In this document: positions 52,507-60,699 of the stretch, one piece after another
Layout: the number at the start of each line of letters is the position of its first letter
Numbering within the stretch: the stretch's first letter is position 1
From: a virus
Direction: 5' to 3' (one strand)
IMG/VR virus record: IMGVR_UViG_3300045971_000431
Location: 1-64,000 of that record
DNA: 64,000 nt
Notes under the pieces: generated by a model
What the model saw: the letters and a program-made list of their open reading frames with translations, nothing else
Told to the model about the DNA's origin: nothing
Database searches by the model: none
Program-made: the position numbers and the translations under genes

Positions 52507-54963
52507 TTAGAGAGCTGCGATCACGAATGCGAGCAGTTCCTCGTATCGAATACCGAGGCGAGTAACCAGTGTAGCTCCTGCAGTTTCTGCTGGTACAGTC
52601 TCGCCATTCAGCGTGTACCAAGTGTCCTCGCAGAACAAGCCGTAATCGTTGGCATTCAATCCAGCAGCAGTAAATGCAGCCTGGACGTCTTGAGCAATCA
52701 CACCCACGTGAATGCGAGCTGCAGCACCCTTGGCAGCAACAGCATCCTTGAACTTGAAACGGCGGATAAGACCCTTGATTGCCGTTGCAACCTGAAGCTC
52801 CGCGGCTGACAAGGTAAGAACCTGCTCTTTCAGGTTTGCATCAGACGTATTGATTACGCTTGAGGAAGCATAGATAGAGCCCCAACGATATGACATGCTT
52901 CCAAGGCTTGCCATACCATCCATCACTGGCGTCAATGAGGATTCAATTTTGGTATTGCCCCATATCGTAGTGCTCGTGGAGTCAATTGAAATCTTCTTTG
53001 CATTACTAGCTCTGATGTAAACGCCACCTGAGTATGACGACGACAGCACAAGACTACCAGACATACCGCAGTCCATTACGGATCCGCTAGAATACCCAAC
53101 GTATGCATCGCTCATACCTGAGAGTGTCATTGATAGATAACCAATGCGCAATGCAGCATTTGTGCCACTCGACATTCCCATCGCGCTCATCGTACCAATT
53201 GCGATGCCCGAAGAACCCGTTCCGCTGTATGAGCCGTCAAGATACAGTTGAGCATTATCCATGGACATTGATGATCCAAGTTTAATGCTGCCGCTTCCGG
53301 TGTTGCCACTGCTTGAAAAGATTGTGGCTCCCATATAAGAGAAGGTCTGGTTACTTGTCCAAGTGTTCGAAGCAGTCAGACTGGCGCCACCACTAGACGC
53401 ATTTTGCCAAGACGGAGAACTTGAAAGTCCACCTGAAGTCAGTACTTGGCCAGAATTACCTGCACTGCCATTTATTACAAAAAGTGCGTTGGATGAGAAA
53501 GTCAAAGAATTGCTATTGATTGTGAGGCCACCGAAGCAACTCGTTGCTCCACTTACCGAGAGCGAAGTCAAGGTGCCAACAGAATTCAGTGACGAGGCGG
53601 TGACATTGGAAGCCAATGTCGTGCCGGTCAAAGTGCCGGCGGCCGCGGTAGGCGTTAACCATGTAGGAGAAGCTGATGTACCTCTCGAGGTAAGCACTTC
53701 GCCGGCAACACCAGCCGTGGTTCCTGTGTTAGCGGCGTTTTTCAAAAATAGTTGACTAATTGCCAAGCTCAAATTAGTGCAAGCTAGCTCGATAGTGGCT
53801 GCGGTGTTGCTACTAGGTGTACGGAATGCGGTAAACCATGTACTTGAAGTGTTCAATGCGTCATTGGCGAACTTAAAGCTTACTTGACCAGTAGTCGTCT
53901 GGTCAATAACCATAAGCTTGGTATTAGCAGCAGCACCGGAATTTGACAGCCATAGCGACGGAAGGCCACTAGGGGTACCGGCATAAACACCAGTTGTGCC
54001 AATCGTTGCGCTCGGGACCAGTGATGCTGTGGCGGTCAATGTTGTAACTGCAGTCGTTGGTGTCGTCCACGTAGGAGTAGCACCAGCGCCAGCAGAAGTA
54101 AGCACTTGACCAGATGTACCGGCAGAGGCACCAACTTGCAGTGGTGATGAAGCACCAGCCAAGTTGAGAGCACCAGTCTGTGTGTGGGTGCCGCTAACGG
54201 CAAGTGAGCCGAGCGTGCCTACTGAAGTCAGTGATGAGCCAGTGACACTGGCAGCAAGTGTAGTACCTGTCAGCGTTGAAGCATTGACAGAGTTGCCACC
54301 CAACTGGGCGAACGTCATCGCTTGGGTGCCGACTGCAGAAATAGTGGCAGTTTGTGTCCAAGTGGTGTCGCTATTGACCGTGCCGTCAGTGGTATACACT
54401 GCAGCGCCGTTGACTTCACCAACGTCAGGTGATCCGTCCATATCAGCAGCACGCGTCCATGCGCCCGCTGCAACAACGTAGACACCATTCTGTGTAGCTG
54501 TCGTTTGGTTCTTCGCCAACACTCGGTCACCAGCAACAAGAGCTACGCCGTCAACTGTCTGTGTGCCTGACAGCGTGATATTGGCGGTGGTAGTTGCACG
54601 TACTGCATTCTTCCAAGAGAGACCTTGCACCAAACTGTCAACATACGACTTCGTAGTCAGGTGAACAGAAGACGTTGGGTCTGCTGCAACCACATTACCG
54701 GTCACGGTAAGTGAGCCGAGGGTGCCAACGGATGTCAACGATGACGAAACGACATTCGTGGCGAGAGTTGTGCCGAGCAATGTAGCTGCATCTGCTGCTC
54801 CAGCTGAAACCCAGGCAGTGCCGCTGTAGACATACAGCGTACTATCAGTTGCTCTGAAAAACAACTCGCCGGCGTTAGCGATCAGTGGAAAAGACGTACC
54901 GGTTTCAACCGATGCGTTAGAAATTGAAGAACCTTCGACGAGACTGATGCCGTCATAAAGCAT
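52507..54963 (-). CDS. Tail fibre with S74 intramolecular chaperone
   Basis: An 818-residue fibre. Its body has repeated TLAxNVxxSSLTSVGTLGSL units (about every 60-150 residues) and Ser/Gly/Met-rich segments. The last 120 residues form a peptidase S74 chaperone: NTSDANLKEQVLTLS (Ser-Lys type active site), GLIRRFKFKD, RIHVGVIAQDVQAAF and a GIRYEELLAFVIAAL end. The chaperone trimerises the fibre and cuts itself off. A late promoter and a hairpin that hides GGAGG precede it. Confidence 0.88.
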   Translation of the reverse strand: MLYDGISLVEGSSISNASVETGTSFPLIANAGELFFRATDSTLYVYSGTAWVSAGAADAATLLGTTLATNVVSSSLTSVGTLGSLTVTGNVVAADPTSSVHLTTKSYVDSLVQGLSWKNAVRATTTANITLSGTQTVDGVALVAGDRVLAKNQTTATQNGVYVVAAGAWTRAADMDGSPDVGEVNGAAVYTTDGTVNSDTTWTQTATISAVGTQAMTFAQLGGNSVNASTLTGTTLAASVTGSSLTSVGTLGSLAVSGTHTQTGALNLAGASSPLQVGASAGTSGQVLTSAGAGATPTWTTPTTAVTTLTATASLVPSATIGTTGVYAGTPSGLPSLWLSNSGAAANTKLMVIDQTTTGQVSFKFANDALNTSSTWFTAFRTPSSNTAATIELACTNLSLAISQLFLKNAANTGTTAGVAGEVLTSRGTSASPTWLTPTAAAGTLTGTTLASNVTASSLNSVGTLTSLSVSGATSCFGGLTINSNSLTFSSNALFVINGSAGNSGQVLTSGGLSSSPSWQNASSGGASLTASNTWTSNQTFSYMGATIFSSSGNTGSGSIKLGSSMSMDNAQLYLDGSYSGTGSSGIAIGTMSAMGMSSGTNAALRIGYLSMTLSGMSDAYVGYSSGSVMDCGMSGSLVLSSSYSGGVYIRASNAKKISIDSTSTTIWGNTKIESSLTPVMDGMASLGSMSYRWGSIYASSSVINTSDANLKEQVLTLSAAELQVATAIKGLIRRFKFKDAVAAKGAAARIHVGVIAQDVQAAFTAAGLNANDYGLFCEDTWYTLNGETVPAETAGATLVTRLGIRYEELLAFVIAAL

Positions 54964-54967
54964 GGTG

Positions 54968-54993
54968 ATACCTCCAGTGATTAACGGAGGTAT
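54968..54993 (-). promoter_or_regulatory. Leader stem-loop sequestering the fibre ribosome site
   Basis: ATACCTCC pairs with GGAGGTAT around a ten-base loop. The GGAGG used by ATG 54963 is in the stem, and the stem starts within the late box. Confidence 0.6.
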
Positions 54994-54998
54994 TTATA
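54991..54998 (-). promoter_or_regulatory. Late promoter (TATAAATA) for the S74 fibre
   Basis: A perfect T4 late consensus 28 bases before ATG 54963 and just past the terminase stop. Confidence 0.72.
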
Positions 54999-55009
54999 GA
55001 AAGTCACCT

Positions 55010-56539
55010 CTAGGCCAGGAACGGAACTGGATCATCCCCGAACTGATCAGCCTCGTCTGCAGGGTTGACATACTCGTTGACCTGCTTGAAGGCTTCGTCA
55101 TTCCACTCGGACAGTCGCTTCAAGAGGCGGATGATGCCGACGGTAGCCATCACAGCATCGTCGGTGCTACCTGCCTTGGCCTCGTAGGAACCGCCCTTGG
55201 CCACGAAGTTCTTCAGTTCATAGAGCAGCAACTCGGAGTTGATGTTCAGGCCGTTCTTCACCTTCTCGATCAGCTGCTTCAACTGCAAGCAGGCCAGGAT
55301 CTTGGTGCGGCCAGTGGTGTAGACACCCAGCTTGCCAACAATATCACAGAACAGCTCAGCATGTTCAGGCTGCTTCTCGTCGTTCTGGTAGAGCGCAGAG
55401 ACTGCCTCACCGATACCGTTCCGTTCGAATGTCCACAGCACCTCAGCACGTCCGCGTCCTGCGTAGCCACTCAGCTTCTGGATGATCCACTTCAGCTTCG
55501 CGTAGAGGAGTGGGATGTTCACGTCATTGGTACGGTACTCAGCAATCTGATTGAGCTGTGGGAAGTCGAACACCTCGATGACCGAGAAGTCCTTGCCAGA
55601 TCCGGTTGCAGGGTCGCATGAAACCATGTACGTCTTCTGACCGCCACCGAGAGATTCATCAGGCACCCAGAACTTGAAGCCCATGTCCTCATGGTGCGCA
55701 GGTATACCCTTAAGCTGGTGGATCTTCAGCGAGTTGATCAGCATAGCGTCTGACGATAGGAACTCGCAGCCAACTTCCTGGCGGCACTTCAACAATCCGA
55801 GCTGACCGACCATCAAGTCCCAGTATGCGTCGCTACGTTCTGGGTGTTCACGCCAATGCACCTCGAATGGCTTGTAGCCATTCGTGCCACCCATGGCACC
55901 GCGCCACAGCTGAGCGAAGAGTTCAGTGTCGCCGTTTGGCGTAGACGAAATGATGGCTGAACCGCCAGTAGACAACGTTGGTGTTAACGAAGCCCACAGC
56001 TCTTCCTGAATCCGCGGCGAGATGAAGGCCAATTCGTCAAGGTAGATCTTGGTGATTGCAAGACCCCGGCCCGTCTTCTCAGTCGTGGCTTCAGAGATGA
56101 TCCGCGTGCCGTTGTCGAATTCAATATTGTGGCGATTGTAGTATTTGACGCCGCACTTGATCCATGTTGGTAACTGTTCGTAAGCGAACCGAATACGGGC
56201 GGCGATCTCAAGGGCGTGGGACTGGTTCTTCGAGGCGATCAGCAGCGTGCTGTCCTTGTTGAACATGCCGTACCACAAGAGATACATGGCTGCGGTGAGG
56301 GTCTTACCACACTGTCGAGGTTGCAGTGTGCAGACGAAACGGTTCTCCTGCATGCAGCGAACGAACCGTTCTTGGTAGTCGTACAGATCAAACGGGATGG
56401 TGCCCTTGGTCGGGTGCTGCACCATGATGTACTTGCGCATGAAGTGGACCGGGTCCTTCTGACACCGGGCCAACTCCTGAATCATTTGCGGCGTGTATTC
56501 ATCCGTCGCAAATGCCCGCTTGATTTGGGTGTTTTTCAC
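55010..56539 (-). CDS. Terminase large subunit (gp17-like)
   Basis: A 509-residue packaging motor. ATPase domain: PRQCGKT at 74-80 (Walker A), KIYLDELAF with D168-E169 (Walker B plus catalytic Glu) and the SSTPNG coupling motif near 199-204. Nuclease domain: MVSCDPATGSGKDFSV with metal-binding D309, then WTFERNGIGEAVSAL and GSTDDAVMATVG. It cuts concatemers and pumps DNA into the prohead. Its ATG overlaps the stop of a paralogous gene by ATGA. Confidence 0.93.
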   Translation of the reverse strand: MKNTQIKRAFATDEYTPQMIQELARCQKDPVHFMRKYIMVQHPTKGTIPFDLYDYQERFVRCMQENRFVCTLQPRQCGKTLTAAMYLLWYGMFNKDSTLLIASKNQSHALEIAARIRFAYEQLPTWIKCGVKYYNRHNIEFDNGTRIISEATTEKTGRGLAITKIYLDELAFISPRIQEELWASLTPTLSTGGSAIISSTPNGDTELFAQLWRGAMGGTNGYKPFEVHWREHPERSDAYWDLMVGQLGLLKCRQEVGCEFLSSDAMLINSLKIHQLKGIPAHHEDMGFKFWVPDESLGGGQKTYMVSCDPATGSGKDFSVIEVFDFPQLNQIAEYRTNDVNIPLLYAKLKWIIQKLSGYAGRGRAEVLWTFERNGIGEAVSALYQNDEKQPEHAELFCDIVGKLGVYTTGRTKILACLQLKQLIEKVKNGLNINSELLLYELKNFVAKGGSYEAKAGSTDDAVMATVGIIRLLKRLSEWNDEAFKQVNEYVNPADEADQFGDDPVPFLA

Positions 56540-57426
56540 CGAGTGAACTCACACATGTATTCGCGGTTGAACGCCTCTTGGCCAATCATGCTGCGACGTT
56601 CCATTGCCCACATCTCGTCAGCCCATGGTACCATTGACCACGAGATGTTGACAGGAACGAAGGCCAAACCGCCACGAAGTGAAGCACCCTTTGATGCCAT
56701 CTCCCAGAGCGCCTTAAATGGGTTCTCTGGCAGCCCCTCACCCTGACATGCAGGAGTAGAAGCAATCACGAGCTTGGTGTTACCGCCATACAAGCAAGGG
56801 CCGAAGTTCATGGCCATCTCTTGGTACGGGCCGTATGGCATATGCGCTGCTTGGTCGACGTAGAGCAGTGATACCGAAAGACCACGCCCAGCGTGTGCAG
56901 AGCAGGCAGAAAAACGGATGCTTGATCCATTGTGGAATTCGATGCATTGACGGTTGAAGTACCTGATATCGCAACGCAACCAAGATGGCAGTGCATCATG
57001 CATCTGCTTAATGCGTTTACGCATTTCCACACCAAAGTCAAACTTCGGCACGATGACCAGTGAGGTGCGATTGCTCTGGAACATGGCATCCCACAAAATG
57101 TAGGCGAGCATCAGAGTCGTGGTGCCCATCTGGCGTGCATGCTTGCAGACGATCTTGCGGTGATGCGGGTTGTGGACTGCGTCGAGCATCTGGCGCTGGC
57201 CCTCATAGAGCTTCATGTCAACTTGACCATGAACTGGATGCATCACCTTGACGTATTTCTCGATGAAGTAGGCAGGATCCTGCATGCAGCGCACCAGCTC
57301 GCCCTTCTCTTTTTCGGTGTAGACGTGTTCCAACGGATACACACGGCCTGGGCTGGACTTGATGGAACCTTGGATGCTGACGTCAGCAACAGCTTGTGTC
57401 TTGGCGCGCTTGGATAGGATCAACAT
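56536..57426 (-). CDS. Terminase ATPase paralogue, probably inactive
   Basis: A 296-residue protein that aligns along its length with the ATPase domain of the next gene (CMQDPAYFIEKYVKVMHPVH against CQKDPVHFMRKYIMVQHPTK; RGLSVSLLYVDQAAHM against RGLAITKIYLDELAFI). The Walker A lysine is Thr102 (RQMGTTT for RQCGKT), and the catalytic Glu is Gln192 (DQ for DE). The protein stops at the start of the nuclease domain. Overlap with the active terminase suggests joint translation and perhaps a mixed motor. A late box precedes it. Confidence 0.85.
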   Translation of the reverse strand: MLILSKRAKTQAVADVSIQGSIKSSPGRVYPLEHVYTEKEKGELVRCMQDPAYFIEKYVKVMHPVHGQVDMKLYEGQRQMLDAVHNPHHRKIVCKHARQMGTTTLMLAYILWDAMFQSNRTSLVIVPKFDFGVEMRKRIKQMHDALPSWLRCDIRYFNRQCIEFHNGSSIRFSACSAHAGRGLSVSLLYVDQAAHMPYGPYQEMAMNFGPCLYGGNTKLVIASTPACQGEGLPENPFKALWEMASKGASLRGGLAFVPVNISWSMVPWADEMWAMERRSMIGQEAFNREYMCEFTR

Positions 57427-57454
57427 TGGAGAAGTCTCCTTGAAGTGGATCCTG

Positions 57455-57460
57455 TATTTA
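57455..57460 (-). promoter_or_regulatory. Late promoter box (AGTAAATA) for the terminase genes
   Basis: TAAATA 29 bases before ATG 57426, with AAGGAGA between. Confidence 0.62.
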
Positions 57461-57474
57461 CTTCTCGGCGGGGG

Positions 57475-57765
57475 TCATTTCTTGACGTTGATGACGGTGT
57501 ATCCACCATCGCGCTTCACGAGCGTGAAGTCGTCGTCGGCCTGTGCCCAACCGAGACTGATGCGTTCTTCCATGTCATGCTCGAAATCCCAAGCATACAC
57601 CGTCCCGCGCTGGCCGATGCGCTGGACGGTGCCGATATAGTAGGTGACCTTGCCACCGGGATCGCCAACGGTCAAGTCCAACCGCACAGGAACATCCTTC
57701 TTGATCAGCTTGTCAATCAGCGTCAAGAGCATGGAGTATTCCTCGAAGAGTTCACGTGTCTTCAT
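57475..57765 (-). CDS. Capsid-targeted small protein family member, 96 aa
   Basis: Starts MKTRELFEEYS, like the T4 internal-protein targeting peptide, with a possible prohead-protease LFE site. Then come a helix SMLLTLIDKLIKKDVPV and a beta-barrel-like part ending GGYTVINVKK. Related in order and sequence to the genes at 57762, 58052 and 59776. Overlaps its upstream neighbour by ATGA. Function after packaging unknown. Confidence 0.68.
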   Translation of the reverse strand: MKTRELFEEYSMLLTLIDKLIKKDVPVRLDLTVGDPGGKVTYYIGTVQRIGQRGTVYAWDFEHDMEERISLGWAQADDDFTLVKRDGGYTVINVKK

Positions 57766-58055
57766 ATCGACAATGCCCCGCCGTTCTCTCGTATAGTCCA
57801 GATGCCATCTTCTTTGGTAAGTGATATGCCGATATCCTCGTCCCGCTGACCAAGCGTAAAGCCGTTATCGGACAATACGACTCTGTTGCCTTCCATTTTC
57901 ACGATAGGTATCATCACGTCGGTGCGGATCTTTTCTGGCCACGGCCAGGTTTTGACGTACACCTGCACCTTCTCACCCTTCTTCAGGAGATTGCTGATCA
58001 AGCTAGCCAAGAGCACAGTTTCCGCTTCAGCTAGGAATTGCTTGAAGGTCTTCAC
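57762..58055 (-). CDS. Capsid-targeted small protein family member, 97 aa
   Basis: MKTFKQFLAEAE is the closest match to T4 MKTYQEFIAEA, with LAE as cleavage site. The mature part has LLASLISNLLKKGEKVQVYV, then strands and SLTKEDGIWTIRENGG. It is a clear paralogue of the next gene upstream (LLARMIASLLKKGEKVQAYV; QEKGIWTLREKGG). Likely a head-internal protein ejected with DNA. Confidence 0.7.
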   Translation of the reverse strand: MKTFKQFLAEAETVLLASLISNLLKKGEKVQVYVKTWPWPEKIRTDVMIPIVKMEGNRVVLSDNGFTLGQRDEDIGISLTKEDGIWTIRENGGALSI

Positions 58056-58375
58056 ATCAGTATCGGTTTCCCGCCCTTCTCACGAAGCGTCCAGATACCC
58101 TTCTCCTGCTTGAACTTCATGCGATCATCGTCATCACCAAAGAATTCGTCTTCAGTGTCATTGAACTCGAACCAAGTTTCGTTTGTGTCAGTCTTGACCC
58201 ACATGCGCCGGCTCTCGGCCTTTACGATCTGCTTCAGACCTGTGTCAGCCTCCCCGCCAGGATTGAATATCTCCACGTAAGCCTGAACCTTCTCGCCCTT
58301 CTTCAGGAGACTGGCAATCATGCGCGCAAGCAGTGGCACGCTTTCTTCAGCCAGAAATTCCTTGAAGGTCATCAT
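58052..58375 (-). CDS. Capsid-targeted small protein family member, 107 aa
   Basis: MMTFKEFLAEES (LAE site) followed by VPLLARMIASLLKKGEKVQA and strands, with an acidic insert EDEFFGDDDD. Paralogue of the gene at 57762. Start may be the first or second ATG (58375 or 58372); both overlap the upstream stop. Function unknown. Confidence 0.7.
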   Translation of the reverse strand: MMTFKEFLAEESVPLLARMIASLLKKGEKVQAYVEIFNPGGEADTGLKQIVKAESRRMWVKTDTNETWFEFNDTEDEFFGDDDDRMKFKQEKGIWTLREKGGKPILM

Positions 58376-58689
58376 TGGTCGATCACTCGGAAGTAGCCCC
58401 TCTTTGGATCCGTTTCATCGCCGGGGCGGGAGTCAGGGCCAATTGCAGGTGGAATGCGTTCGAGATCATAACGATCGTCATCATCATTCTGCATCGGGAT
58501 CATGTAGTATCTGCGGTTCGTGTAGACTTCGATCTTGTTGTCACGAACAGAAACGATTTCACCGGTAACGTGGCCCTCAGGTGTATTCGCCACCCAATCT
58601 ATCCGGCGACGGTCAGCTTTGAGTTTCATGAGAAGCTTCCACACGAGCGGCAGCTTGAACTCTTGCTGTAGGATTTCGCTGATCTTCAT
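58372..58689 (-). CDS. Capsid-targeted small protein family member, 105 aa
   Basis: Starts MKISEILQQEFKLPLVWKLL, a targeting-like helix but without a clean LxE. The middle (EGHVTGEIVSVRDNKIEVYT) has the same strand layout as its neighbours, and the C-terminus is polar (DSRPGDETDPKRGYF). Joined to neighbours by ATGA overlaps. Function unknown. Confidence 0.64.
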   Translation of the reverse strand: MKISEILQQEFKLPLVWKLLMKLKADRRRIDWVANTPEGHVTGEIVSVRDNKIEVYTNRRYYMIPMQNDDDDRYDLERIPPAIGPDSRPGDETDPKRGYFRVIDQ

Positions 58690-58982
58690 TCTGCATTGTC
58701 CACGAATTGATCACAAGCACTGTTGATGGCAGCGATCACCTCTTCAGGTGATAGGTTGGCCCTTTCCTGTCGCATCGATCCGCCCTTGTAGATCTGCATG
58801 TGCCAGTTGCCGTCATGCTTCTGGTAGAATATGTCGCTGCTGCAATTACCACCAACATTGACGGTGATAGAGCCGTTCTTGTTTGTCTTGACCAAGTAAC
58901 CAGCCTTGTCAATCAGCTTGGTCATGAGCTTGACGTTGAAGGCCTTGTCGTCTTCGTCTTCGAGTAGTTGATGAACCTTCAT
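58686..58982 (-). CDS. Capsid-targeted small protein family member, 98 aa
   Basis: ATG 58982 (MKVHQLLEDEDDKAFNVK) with LLE/LED as possible cleavage region. A helix LMTKLIDKAGYLV is followed by strands including GGNCSSDIFYQKHDGNWHMQ, then a C-terminal helix. Similar arrangement to the neighbours. Function unknown. Confidence 0.64.
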   Translation of the reverse strand: MKVHQLLEDEDDKAFNVKLMTKLIDKAGYLVKTNKNGSITVNVGGNCSSDIFYQKHDGNWHMQIYKGGSMRQERANLSPEEVIAAINSACDQFVDNAE

Positions 58983-59779
58983 ACCTTGAAGTCCTCTCCT
59001 GGCATTACGCTCAGAACCCATTCATTGTCATCCACCTTACCGAGGTGGAGCGCATCATCATCTTCAGGAAGCAGTTCGAACCATGTGTCTGTTTTGGTCT
59101 CGATGACATCTCCATGCCTGTCAAGACGTTCCTTCGGTTCCTTGAAATTGATCTGGATGTATGGAATGTTGGCAGGCACTTTGTTATCTGAACGCAGCGT
59201 CACTGTGCCGATGTGACCGGGTAGTTCACTGTGAATGGTGCCACCATCAGCAAGAATCTTCTTGATTGCTCGGAAGACAAAGGAGCTTCGGCCTGGTTCA
59301 AACTCTTCAGCCATCAAGTTCTTCTTGATGCGGCGAATGACTTCATTTGCATCGCCCTTCAGATCAAGCCGCTGCAGTGCATCTCGCAGTTCATCATGTG
59401 CAGACTCGACCCAATTGAAACCTATCCAGGGGCCATTGATGTGCTTTCCAATCTTTGGCATCCAATCGAACATTGGCTTCACGTCAGGGTAGCGTTCAAT
59501 TCCGGCTCGTAGGATGTCATTCAGCATGTCGAGATCGGAACCCTTAGTCAGCTGGTAACCGGTGCGGAACTGCAGGCCACCTACGTAGATGCCGTAGTCC
59601 TCGAGACCATCCACGCCCCGGGTGCTCTTCACATCGGTGACTGTGAAGAGTTTCTTCTGCACGAATTGGACAAAGCGAAACAGGTCCTGGGCAGCCTGAT
59701 TGCCAGCCTCCTGCTTGCGAGCAAGTTCTGCTTGAACTTGCTCTTCCCAGTCGGGTGATAGGACTTCAGCTACCTTCAT
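58979..59779 (-). CDS. Putative capsid-internal protein, 266 aa
   Basis: ATG 59779 (MKVAEVLSPDWEEQVQAE) begins with a targeting-like stretch but no clear LxE. The body is alpha/beta: GVDGLEDYGIYVGGLQFRTG, then GKHINGPWIGFNWVE, and a second part SELPGHIGTVTLRSDNKVPA. The C-terminus DDNEWVLSVMPGED echoes the GIWTIRE ends of the small neighbours. Function unknown. Confidence 0.65.
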   Translation of the reverse strand: MKVAEVLSPDWEEQVQAELARKQEAGNQAAQDLFRFVQFVQKKLFTVTDVKSTRGVDGLEDYGIYVGGLQFRTGYQLTKGSDLDMLNDILRAGIERYPDVKPMFDWMPKIGKHINGPWIGFNWVESAHDELRDALQRLDLKGDANEVIRRIKKNLMAEEFEPGRSSFVFRAIKKILADGGTIHSELPGHIGTVTLRSDNKVPANIPYIQINFKEPKERLDRHGDVIETKTDTWFELLPEDDDALHLGKVDDNEWVLSVMPGEDFKV

Positions 59780-60114
59780 GCGTCCACCAATTCGTAGTAT
59801 CCAGCCCATTCGCCATCAGCAATTTTGTGGATCTTGTAGCTGTCATCGACAGGAGTTTGCAGCATGAAGAAGCTGTTGCTAACGTTTCCCGGTTCGCGCG
59901 GCTTGCGCGAGTGATCATAGATGATGTGCTCGTCCTTGATACGGATGATGCGACCAACAACGTGTCGCTTGTACGATCTCATGCCAATATCGCGGGTGCC
60001 GGTGTGTTCACCTTTGCTATGAGCGTTGAGCAGGACAGTTTCTCCCTTGTCTAGCAGCTTTTGCAGCCAGAACAGGAGATCACTCTCTTCCTCGAAGAGC
60101 TCCGTGACTTTCAT
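59776..60114 (-). CDS. Capsid-targeted small protein family member, 112 aa
   Basis: MKVTELFEEESDLLFWLQKL, with LFE as candidate prohead-protease site, followed by LLDKGETVLLNAHSKGE and strands (VVGRIIRIKDEHIIYDHSRK), ending DGEWAGYYELVDA. Paralogous layout to 57475-58375 genes. Overlaps its neighbours by four bases. Function unknown. Confidence 0.68.
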   Translation of the reverse strand: MKVTELFEEESDLLFWLQKLLDKGETVLLNAHSKGEHTGTRDIGMRSYKRHVVGRIIRIKDEHIIYDHSRKPREPGNVSNSFFMLQTPVDDSYKIHKIADGEWAGYYELVDA

Positions 60115-60326
60115 GGGTGTGCAATTTGGGCGTGTACGAATTGGTGCTTTGAACGGTCGATCTTGCCTGTCTTGCGGTCGATCTTGCCACCATACAACTC
60201 AGCCTGGCGGTGAACACGGGCATTCAGTTGCTTCATGGCTTTCATGATCGTCTTCTGATCAACAGGCCCAGCGGGCGTGCCGTCAAGCAGCTTGAAGTCA
60301 GGATCAAAGAGCTCGGCTACTTTCAT
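60111..60326 (-). CDS. Small capsid-targeted-like basic protein, 71 aa
   Basis: MKVAELFDPDFKLLDG resembles the targeting peptides of the neighbours but has LFD instead of LxE. The rest is a basic helix (IMKAMKQLNARVHRQAELYG) and a Lys-rich loop. Packaging with DNA would fit its charge. Function unknown. Confidence 0.62.
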   Translation of the reverse strand: MKVAELFDPDFKLLDGTPAGPVDQKTIMKAMKQLNARVHRQAELYGGKIDRKTGKIDRSKHQFVHAQIAHP

Positions 60327-60679
60327 GAGAGGTTGTCCATCTTGTACTTGATCTGCGCCACGATGCCTTGCAGTTCCTGGTACTTGTTGACGAGGTAGCC
60401 TTCGGAGATCTTCTCACTCATGGCTTCGAGACCATCATGGAGCTGGTGCACGAATGCAACTGGATCCTGTTCATTGAAGGGATTGGGATCAGACTGCTCG
60501 ATGTGCACTTCATCCTGACCGTGGGCGCCCATGTACATCTCCATCAGGCTGTCAGCAAAGTCAGTGAGTGCTTCATACAGCTCACCCAAAGCGAGATGCT
60601 GAGCGAAAGACTTGGTCTTCCAGTGGTGCACGTGAGCGCAGCGCTGGGCCATGAGTAGATTGCGGATGATGTTTTCCAT
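60323..60679 (-). CDS. DUF5856-like helical (Dps/ferritin-like) protein
   Basis: A 118-residue helical protein: NLLMAQRCAHVHHWKTKSFA, then QHLALGELYEALTDFADSLM and EMYMG, with a C-terminal helix pair. The Q..aH.hHW.T.s.a.H...g..Y......D...E pattern resembles small Dps-like phage proteins (DUF5856). Iron binding is not evident. A TAAATA box lies 22 bases upstream. Confidence 0.68.
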   Translation of the reverse strand: MENIIRNLLMAQRCAHVHHWKTKSFAQHLALGELYEALTDFADSLMEMYMGAHGQDEVHIEQSDPNPFNEQDPVAFVHQLHDGLEAMSEKISEGYLVNKYQELQGIVAQIKYKMDNLS

Positions 60680-60699
60680 GGGAATCCCTGTTCTAGTTG

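Noticed and set aside
31613-54963. Diversity-generating retroelement acting on the fibres.
   Set aside because: No reverse transcriptase gene or template/variable repeat pair seen in the window.
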